From Diphasiastrum complanatum (lineage: Eukaryota; Streptophyta; Lycopodiopsida; Lycopodiales; Lycopodiaceae): a stretch of DNA of 64,000 bases. Positions 55,534 through 64,000 of the stretch are shown here, piece by piece. Position 1 is the first letter of the stretch. Each line of letters opens with the position of its first letter. The stretch lies in assembly GCA_029204225.1 (NCBI GenBank), contig CM055102.1, positions 39,197,014 to 39,261,013 on the forward strand, in the 5' to 3' direction. The notes beneath the pieces were generated by a model that was given only the letters and a program-made list of their open reading frames with translations, searched no databases and had not been told where the DNA came from. Position numbers and translations under genes: made by a program.

Positions 55534-57384
55534 TGAAGAAACAAAATGTTTCTATTGCCAAAGCCTTGCTAGCTTTCCACCCTGATTTTGACAAAAAAGA
55601 CACACGAAACAAAAATGTTCACGAACAATTTCGCGACACACAACATGAAATTGTTTTGCGACACAAAATCATTCGTGCTCCATAAAGGACCAAGAAGATC
55701 AGCCAAGTACCATGGGGTACTGTTGGAGGATTCAAGCTACGCACAAAGCGACTGCGTCCAAAAAGGCACCAAAAAGAGTGCATTCGTCCCATAAGCAAAT
55801 GGAGACTATAACAGAACCCACATATAAGCTCATTGTAGACAATGTACCCTTGTCCCCTAGTACCAGCCCTTTTGGGGTCAAAGGGGAATGATGGCAGGTG
55901 GCTAGGCGGTGGGTATGGGATCCCGCACGCGGCCCGTAGGCGCGCACAACATGCCACATCGTCTATAGGACCACTCTCCATTGTCGACAAACTCTAAGTT
56001 GGTATCAGAGCAAGTGTTCTGGTCCTGAACGAGCAAGTGGGGATTTCCTTCGCCCTGTGCTTGCTTGAGTGGGGGTGTTGGAGGATGCAAGCTACGCACA
56101 AAGTAGCTGCGTCCGAAAAGGCACCAAAAAGAGTGCATTCGTCCCATAGGCAAATGGAGACTATAACAGAACCCACATATAAGCTCATTGTAGACAATGT
56201 ACCCTTGCCCCTGGTACCAGCCCTTTTGGGGTCAAAGGGAAATGATGGCGGGTGGCTAGGCGGTGGGGATGGGATCTCACACGCGGACCGTAGGCATGCA
56301 CAACGTGCCACATTGTCTACTGGACTGCTCTCCGCTGCCAACAAACTCTGAGTTGGTATCAGAGCAAGTGTTCTGGTCCTGAACGAGAAAGTGGGGATTT
56401 CCTTCGCGAAAGCTTCGCGACTGCGACTGCGACTGATTCTCATCAGGTACAAGTATTTGATCAGATATCATGACATCAGCAGAAGTACTCTAGAATGTGG
56501 CTAACCTGCCACTCTTGTAATCCATGATTAGTTGTAGATGTTTAATATTTCTGATTTGGAAGTTACACGACGCGACACGAAAAAGTTCGCGAACTATATA
56601 CTTTCTACTTGATGCATAAAACTGTAAGACAAAAATATACAGAATATATGTCCGCCTATGAGTGAGACAATTTTTGTAGGAGGATCAGCAGATCCAAAAG
56701 TCCACTAGTAAGCAAGACATTATTCGTGAGAGAATTGTATTTCTCTCACGCCAATGCCACTGTGTGGATGTGCTTGAAATCAGAAGATCAATAGATAATA
56801 TTGTAGCTGTTATGAGCATATTATTCTGAATGATTGTATGATCTCGAATGAAAATTTGTCTACTCCTATTCATGTATCTGATTCACTTGTTTGTTCAATT
56901 TCGCACATTGGTTTGATTTTGTTGAATGCTATATTAAACTATAACGTAGATTAGTAGTGTCTGTCTACATTCTGGAGAAGGGAATGATATAGCTGGCAGT
57001 GACCAGCAATTATATCTGAATATTACACAAACTGATTTTGTTTGCGAATGTTTTTTGCTTCATGTTTCGCTTCCCAATCACTTGGCTTTAAGTGTAAATC
57101 AATTTCAGAGCTCATTTAAGTTTCGTTTCGCTTCACTTCGTTTCGTCTAGTTTTGTTTCATTTCGTTACAGAGCCTGATTGATCTTTTCGTGAATTCTTC
57201 TCTTTCGTTTAGTTTCGCTTTGTTTTATTTCATTGCAGAGCTTGACTGGATCGCGAATTCTTCTCGAGCATAAATTATTCGTGATCAGAACAGTTTCACG
57301 AAATGTTCGCAAACCATTCGAGAGACTCCTATCAGTTCATTACCAGAATTTCACTAAAATTTTGAATTTGCACACTTTCCATCA
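55534..57384 (+). repeat. copia D2 left LTR (carries a 725-bp insert)
   Basis: 1851 bases; about 1121 once the insert at 55721-56445 and its duplication are subtracted, matching the right LTR. The 3' part has repeated GTTTCGTTTCG and CAGAGCYTGATTG blocks. Confidence 0.9.
55721..56445 (+). mobile_element. TRIM-like retroelement in the D2 left LTR
   Basis: 725 bases flanked by exact GGTAC duplications (55716-55720 and 56446-56450); the right LTR shows the empty site. Inside, two ~278-base repeats (55721-55999, 56076-56353) each start TGTTGGAGGAT and are each followed by TGGTATCAGAGC (56000 and 56354), a tRNA-Met primer-binding site. The 76-base spacer ends in a purine tract (GAGTGGGGG). This is the layout of a terminal-repeat retrotransposon in miniature: LTR, spacer, LTR, then a partial second spacer ending CTCATCA. 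No coding capacity. Confidence 0.85.
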
Positions 57385-57385
57385 G

Positions 57386-57397
57386 TGGTATCAGAGC
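57386..57397 (+). other. copia D2 primer-binding site
   Basis: TGGTATCAGAGC one base after the left LTR, complementary to the 3' end of tRNA-Met. Confidence 0.85.
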
Positions 57398-57498
57398 CAC
57401 CCTGTCATAGTCTGACATAGCTGAAAAGCTATCAAATCCAGGAGGCTAAGCATTCAAACAAAGAACCATTAACAAGTGAGAACATAAATTCAGGAGCA

Positions 57499-58608
57499 AT
57501 GGCTTCAATAAGCAGCATACAATCCAAGACCTGTACAGTCCTTGATTCATTAGGATCTAACTTCCTAGCATGGAAGATTAGAACGTCGCTGATACTAAAG
57601 GGAGAAGGATTATTCCCCTGGGTAGATGGCACCAAGGAGATGCCTACAACAGCAGGCAAGGAGCTACACGAATAGAGGGAGAAGAATGACAAGGCAGTTG
57701 CCTTGTTATCATCATCCATCGAGGATAGCCTGACTCTTGACCTGGCTACACTCTCTAAAGCAAAAGAGATGTGGGATACTGTACTGACAAGATTTCAGAC
57801 GAAATCACGCAGTCAGATAATGATGCTTGAAGATTAGTTGACAAACCTGCAGTGGAATGGCAAAGACCTCACTTCCTTTATTGGGAAGATGAAGGATCTG
57901 CTCCTTTCACTACACAATTTTGGAGCAGAAAATGCAGTGGCAACATAGAAACAGCTCGCTTATCTATTAAGAGCCTTACCAAAATCCTTCTAGACAACCA
58001 GAACACTGCTAGCAAAGGATCCTTCAATGACACTCGAAAAGGCAATTGTCGATATTCGAGAAGAAGTGGAGGCTCGAGAGCACCTTGATCACAAGGATGC
58101 TTCAAGCCAAGCTCTCTACAACAACAAGGAGAAGACAAAGAAACAATTCAAGCCTAAGAGGGAGTTAGATCGAAAGCAGGATCATGATCAGCAAGCAGAA
58201 GGAACCAGCAAAGGCAAATGGAAGAACAAAGGAAGCTCGAAACAGCAGAGTGGAGACAAGAAGACATGTGTGAGATGCAAACGTGAAGGACATACTGTCG
58301 ATTCGTGTTGGCTTAATCTGAAAATTGAGTGTATCCACTATCACAAGAAGGGTCATGCAGCCATGGACTGCACCCTGAACCCAAGAAACAAATCAGCTCA
58401 AAGCAGACAGGAGAACAATAATAGTTCGTCCTATGTCGAGGAGCCAGAGAGCTCAAATATGGGTGAAGAAAGATCGAATCATGGTAATTCGACCGCCTAC
58501 ATCTGTGCAGACATGTGTGCAGTGTCAACACCTGACACACAGGAGGTAATCCTTGATTCAAGAGCTACTTCACACTTCATTACATCAAGACGAATCATGT
58601 CTGATTTC
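57499..58608 (+). pseudogene. copia D2 gag and protease start
   Basis: Starts MASISSIQSKTCTVLDSLGS at 57499 and parallels D1 (17453). TAG codons replace Trp or Gln at three or more places (HE-stop-REKND near 57673, LED-stop-LTN near 57835, AT-stop-KQL near 57947, and a further one near 57990). The first zinc knuckle is intact (CVRCKREGHTVDSC); the second has lost a Cys (CIHYHKKGHAAMDC). The protease active site reads LDSRATSHF, Gly to Arg. At about 58605 the frame jumps to RT C-terminal sequence. Confidence 0.85.
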
Positions 58609-59103
58609 TGACGTGCAGCTGATCGGATCGTTGATGTACCTTGCAGATAACACACATCTTGACATTGCTTATGTCGTGTTCCGGATGAGCCAATTCTGTA
58701 TCTCTCAAGGACAACTGCAAAAGAGTCTCAGGAGGATGCACCATCGCACCATTGTGGCTCAGTCATCTTGCGAAGCAAAGTACATAGCAGCAGCAAAGAT
58801 GGCCAATGAAATAATTTGGCTCAAACAGTTCCTTGACGAACTGAGTGAAACGAGGAATGAACCTCTGGTTTTGTAGATGGACAACACATCTGCAATACAT
58901 CTGACAAAAGACCCTGTGTTTCACTCAAGGATGAAACACATTGCAATCAAGTACCACTTGATAAGGGATCTAATCGAGAAGAATATGTTGCAGACTACTT
59001 TCATTGGAACAAAGGAGATGGCAGCTGACATTTTTACAAAGGTCTGTTTGAGAAACAAAGGGGCAGTCTTGGAGTCGTCAAGCTATCATGCTTTGAGAGA
59101 GAG
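58609..59103 (+). pseudogene. copia D2 RT tail and RNase H end
   Basis: Reads DVQLIGSLMYLADNTHLDIA, RMSQFC, then a second deletion, then QSSCEAKYIAAAKMANEIIW, a TAG at 58874-58876, DNTSAIHLTKDPVFHSRMKH and AADIFTKVCLRN. The first RNase H aspartate block (GYSDAD) is deleted; Glu and the DN block remain. It ends just before the polypurine tract. Confidence 0.85.
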
Positions 59104-59104
59104 C

Positions 59105-60219
59105 TGAAGAAATAAAATGTTTTTATTGCCAAAGCCTTGCTAGCTTTCCACTCTGATTTTGATAGAAAAGACGCACGAAACAAAAATGTTCGCAAACAAT
59201 TTTGCGACACACGACACAAAATTGTTTCGCGACACAAAATCATTCGTGCTCCATAAAGGACCAAGAAGATCAGCCAAGTACCATGGGGTACATGTATTTG
59301 ATTAGATATTATGACATCAGCAGAAGTACTCTAGAACGTGGCTAATCTGCCACTCTTGTAATCCATGATTAGTTGTAGATGTTTAATCTTTCTGATCTGA
59401 AAGTTACACGACACGACACGAAAAAGTTTGCGAACTATAGACTTTTTGCTTGATGCATAAAACTGTAAGACAAAAATATACAGAATACATGTCCGCCTGT
59501 GAGCGAGACAATTTTTGTAAGAGGATCAACGAATCCATAAGTCCGCTAGTAAGCAAGACATTATTCGTGAGAGAATTGTATTTCTCTCACACCAACGCAT
59601 TGCGTGGATCTGTCGCACAGTGCTTGAAGTCAGAAGATCAATAAATAATATTGTAGTTGTTATGCGCATATTATTTTGAATGATTATATGATCTCGAATA
59701 AATATTTGTCTACTACTATTCGTGTATCTGATTCACTTGTTTATTCAATTCCGCACATTGGATTGATTTTGTTGAATGTTATATTAAACTGTAACGTAGA
59801 TCAACAATGTCTATCTACATTCGAGAGTATTGTAGGAATGATATAGCTGGCAGTGACAAGCAACCATATCTGAATTCCACACAAACTGATTTTGTTCACG
59901 AATGTTTTTCGCTTCGTGTTTCGCTTCGCTTCGTTTTGCTTCGCAATTTTTTGGCTTTAAAGTTTTGTTTCGCTTCGTTTCATTTCGTCTAGTTTCGTTT
60001 CGTTTCGTTACAGAGCCTGATTGATCTTTTCGTGAATTCTACTCTTTTGTCTAGTTTCGTTTCGTTTCGTTTCGTTGCAGAGCTTGATTGGATTGCAAAT
60101 TCTTCTCAGGCAAAAATTATTCGTGATCAAAACAGCTTCGCAAAATAATCGTTTGAGAGACTTCTATCAGTTCGTTACTGAAATTTTACAAGAATTTTGA
60201 ATTTGCACACTTTCCATCA
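59105..60219 (+). repeat. copia D2 right LTR
   Basis: 1115 bases, TGAAGAAATAAAATG to TTTCCATCA, without the TRIM-like insert. Rich in TTCG/CGAA words and GTTTCG arrays near 59900-60080. Confidence 0.9.
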
Positions 60220-61442
<1,223 letters not shown>

Positions 61443-61560
61443 GGCCGACTTATCGGGGAATCTCGACTTGGCCGACATATCGGAGAGTCCGGCTTATCAA
61501 ATCTCTCGACTAGTCGACTTGTCCGACTTATCGGGAGGTTCAATTTGTCGATTACCCAAT
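61443..61560 (+). repeat. Degenerate ~27-bp tandem repeats
   Basis: GGCCGACTTATCGGGGA-type words recur near 61443, 61470, 61491 and 61521 with CTCGACTT spacers. They lie just upstream of the copia E2 LTR match and are probably within its 5' LTR. Confidence 0.65.
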
Positions 61561-61680
61561 TGGCCACAACAGCGACTTGCCTGATGTCCGAATAGTTGAA
61601 ACCTCCTCATGCTCACTTTCTGTACTGAACGACTTGACAATGACAATAGCAGCCACGATCTCCTCCAGATGACACAACGG

Positions 61681-62172
61681 CTCCACGCTATCTCTTTCTA
61701 CACATCTGCACATATGTAAATTGTATATCTACTATTGTAATGTAATCAATCACGAGACAGACACTGTAGATGCTTTCATGCATTGATTGTTTCTTTAGAC
61801 TGATTGTCAGTAATAAGCTCATAGCTTTTCCAGAGCAGAGTTAGCTTACTGAGCATGAGGTTTCGATCGCTATTGTCTTGTGCTCATAGCATCAAACTGA
61901 CGTGTATTTCCATACACTAATCTGAATCAATCACTATCTTTTATTGTGTCCAGAGTTCTTGTCAAAATTATACATCTTCTTTTCTTTGACATTCTTATTG
62001 CTTTGTCTGATTGTCTGCTCTTCTGCTTTAGCTAACAACCATTTTGTGTTCGCCTACTCTGATAGTAGTGCATGCACTGAGGGAATGCGTCGACCATTGC
62101 TTCTGCGCAGTAGTAGAATCGTTCTGGTCCGATTGTTCGATCTGGACCGATCATTCGTTCCTTTTCCCATCA
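61681..62172 (+). repeat. copia E2 left LTR (part matched by the right LTR)
   Basis: From CTCCACG at 61681 to CCCATCA at 62172 the sequence matches 62917-63454 with indels. The true LTR start is farther left, perhaps near 61390, but the right LTR lacks that part. Confidence 0.8.
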
Positions 62173-62184
62173 TGGTATCAAAGC
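62173..62184 (+). other. copia E2 primer-binding site
   Basis: TGGTATCAAAGC directly follows the left LTR, one base different from the usual tRNA-Met site. Confidence 0.75.
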
Positions 62185-62380
62185 TTATCTGATTCCTTAA
62201 TATGATACATCATCATATCATAAGCGGTTTTATCTTAGAGCTATTTTTTATAGCCTGATAAGCTTTCCATAGAACCTGATTCTATTAGCCGATAGAATAA
62301 TTATTTTTTTGTTCTGTAAGTTGCATCAGATTTTTCAATCTTAAGTCATTGATAGTTATCACTGTCAGACTAACTTCCAC

Positions 62381-62923
62381 ATGGATTTCCAAGGGAAAGC
62401 CAGTCCCATCATGGACAAGTTTGATGGAGCCAACTACCATTTGTAGAAATTTAAGACGAAAACAGTGCTAATGGCTAAGGAGTTGTATGATGTTGTCATA
62501 GGTGCAGAGGCAAAACCCGAAGCCGACGACGCTGCAATCTCTTGATGAAAGTTGAAGGATGGAAAAGCCTTTGTGCTGATCATCCTCAACATATCAGACA
62601 CGCAAATCAGCCATGTGTCTAAAGCTCAGAGTTCCAAGAAAGTTTGGGACATCTTGAGAACCCTATACAAAGTGCGCGACGTAGCTTCCAAGCTACATCT
62701 AAGGAGAAAGTTCTTCTCCCTCAAGATGACCAATGGTGATTTCTTGCAGAATCACATCAACCAGTTCAAGAAACTACTTAAGCAAATGGTCGTTGTCAAA
62801 TCAGTCATAGACAATCAAGATGTAGTAATGACACTGCTTTCAAGCTCTGCAAGCTCATATGACAATTGGGTGGTGATCACCATGACACACTCGGAGCTAA
62901 CTCTTTCAAGAGTCATCTCCACG
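62381..62923 (+). pseudogene. copia E2 gag, truncated
   Basis: Starts MDFQGKASPIMDKFDGANYH at 62381, then TAG (Trp to stop) near 62445 and TGA near 62543. It continues SDTQISHVSKAQSSKKVWDI, LRRKFFSLKMTNGDFLQNHI and SSYDNWVVITMTHSELTLSR, a copia Gag close to the copy at 11118. It joins LTR sequence at about 62923 before the zinc knuckle, so the rest of gag and all of pol are deleted. Confidence 0.85.
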
Positions 62924-63454
62924 ATATCTCTTTATACACTCATCTACACATATGTAAATTGTATATAAATAACTATTGTAGTCTAATCAATTAATGTTGA
63001 TCATGAGACAGACACTCTAGATGCTTTCATGCATCGATTCTTTCTTTAGACTGATTGTCAGTAATAAGCTCATTGCTTTTCCAGAGTGGAGTTATCTTAA
63101 TGAGCACGCGGTTTCGTCCGCTATTGTCTTGTGCTCATAGCATCAAAGTGATGTGTATTTCCATACACAAATCTGAATCAATCATTGTCTTTTATTGCGC
63201 TTAGAGTTCTTGTCAAAATTGTATGCTTTGCTACTATGTCTTCTTGTCTAACATTCTTATTGCTTTGTTTGATTGTATGCTCTTCTGCTTCCGCTAACAA
63301 CCGTGCAATTAAGCTCTTTTTAATTTTGTGTTTGCCTACTATGATAGTCGTGCACGCACTGAGAGAATTCGTCTACCACTGCTTTCGAGTAGTAGTAGGA
63401 TTATTTTGATCTGATTGTTCGACCTAGACCGATCCTTTGTTCCTTTACCCAACA
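62924..63454 (+). repeat. copia E2 right LTR, 5'-truncated
   Basis: Matches the left LTR from ATATCTCTTT to CCCAACA but lacks its first part. It has about 23 extra bases near 63304-63327 (AATTAAGCTCTTTTTAATT). Confidence 0.8.
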
Positions 63455-64000
63455 CCATATATCTTAGAAGAGTTAATAAAAACATCACCCTTTTAATCCA
63501 TATTTCTCATATGCAACATTGAAACTATAGAAGAATAGGCTTGCATCAATAGCATATTTCCAAATCATGTATAATGTATAGGTATAGGTTACGTATCTGT
63601 CAACTAGCTCATGCTATGATATTAATTGTCCTCATAGATCTATTATGGAAAGTAACTGAGTGAATGGTTTAAGTAGGCAATGTATCATTATATATGTGCA
63701 TATGTCATCATACGTTCTCTGAAATATGTCATTCTTACATGAGACAATGGCTCAATGTATGCTTGATAGCCAATGAGTACATTGTAGATGCCAATAGAAA
63801 GCAAAAATTAGCATTTCCTTGTACATTGTTGTAGTAGCATAGCAAGTGTAGCATGTAGTAAAGCTATCCATAGGCAAAGCTCTAAGACAAAGTAAGGTGA
63901 TGCATAGACTAGTTTCAAGGTGTTCCACTTCTTTAGCCATTGATACGTATCAAAAACATTTTTGATGAATGTGTACACTATGAGTAATAGAAAGCAATTT
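63455..64000. other. Gene-free stretch
   Basis: AT-rich; no supported feature. Confidence 0.6.

Larger units (their letters stand above)
55534..60219 (+). mobile_element. copia D2, both LTRs present, internally deleted
   Basis: LTRs at 55534-57384 and 59105-60219 both start TGAAGAAA and end TTTCCATCA. GCACG precedes and ACACG follows, a 5-bp target duplication with one mismatch inside a microsatellite. A tRNA-Met primer-binding site follows the left LTR and a purine tract (GAGAGAGAGC) precedes the right one. The interior (~1.7 kb) keeps gag, the protease start and the RNase H end but has lost integrase and most of RT. It is a non-autonomous deletion derivative. Confidence 0.9.

Noticed and set aside
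55619-56471. Several minus-strand frames of 60-150 codons, similar in the two repeats
   Set aside because: Their similarity is explained by the duplicated TRIM-like repeats; no coding signature.

Overview
This window is nuclear DNA from a land plant. It is AT-rich, full of nested Ty1/copia and Ty3/gypsy LTR retrotransposons, and carries several elements with a tRNA-Met-type primer-binding site (TGGTATCAGAGC). It also has spliced gene fragments with GT-AG introns and long dinucleotide microsatellites. I cannot name the species. The dense decayed copia/gypsy nest suggests a large plant genome. No rRNA or tRNA gene, CRISPR array or bacterial-style operon is present.

Layout. 1-893 (-): an open 297-codon coding segment running off the left edge, the best candidate for a live host gene, with triplicated repeats upstream. 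2.5-7.1 kb: decayed DNA without a recognisable gene. 7.1-11.1 kb (+): copia family A copy (A1), broken by an insertion and nonsense codons. 11.1-14.1 kb: copia family E gag/protease split by a 1.9-kb foldback-like element with nested palindromes. 14.1-16.3 kb: gypsy LTR/gag remnant hit by a MITE-like element. 16.3-19.5 kb (+): copia family D copy (D1). 19.5-21.8 kb (-): pieces of an unrecognised spliced gene between two truncated copia elements. 21.8-25.4 kb (-): copia A2 with a full LTR. 25.5-27 kb: two more spliced fragments, one with an Ulp1-like peptidase tail. 27.3-28.3 kb: TIR element and copia RT scrap. 28.85-36.54 kb: non-coding LTR element (G) bounded by a 5-bp target duplication and carrying a nested A-family LTR. 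36.7-42.5 kb: gypsy integrase, copia gag/protease, and a gypsy gag/protease with its 3' LTR. 42.5-51.7 kb: a 4.5-kb unit in two tandem copies plus a short third. 54.0-55.3 kb (-): the other half of a copia hemivirus whose 5' half lies in the tandem units. 55.5-60.2 kb (+): an internally deleted copia D2 with both LTRs, one carrying a TRIM-like insert. 61.4-63.5 kb: internally deleted copia E2.

The most unusual result concerns the hemivirus. Its 5' LTR is followed one base later by a 14-base match to the anticodon region of plant initiator tRNA-Met, which implies half-tRNA priming. Its 5' and 3' halves lie in opposite orientation, yet they share the same 5-bp target duplication (CCTTC) and the same interrupted target repeat. 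This indicates one insertion torn apart inside gag by an inversion, with the 5' half later duplicated in tandem.

Almost every retroelement coding region is broken, by C-to-T type nonsense codons, frameshifts or internal deletions, so little here is likely to be mobile. All family assignments come from motifs recognised by eye; no database search was possible.
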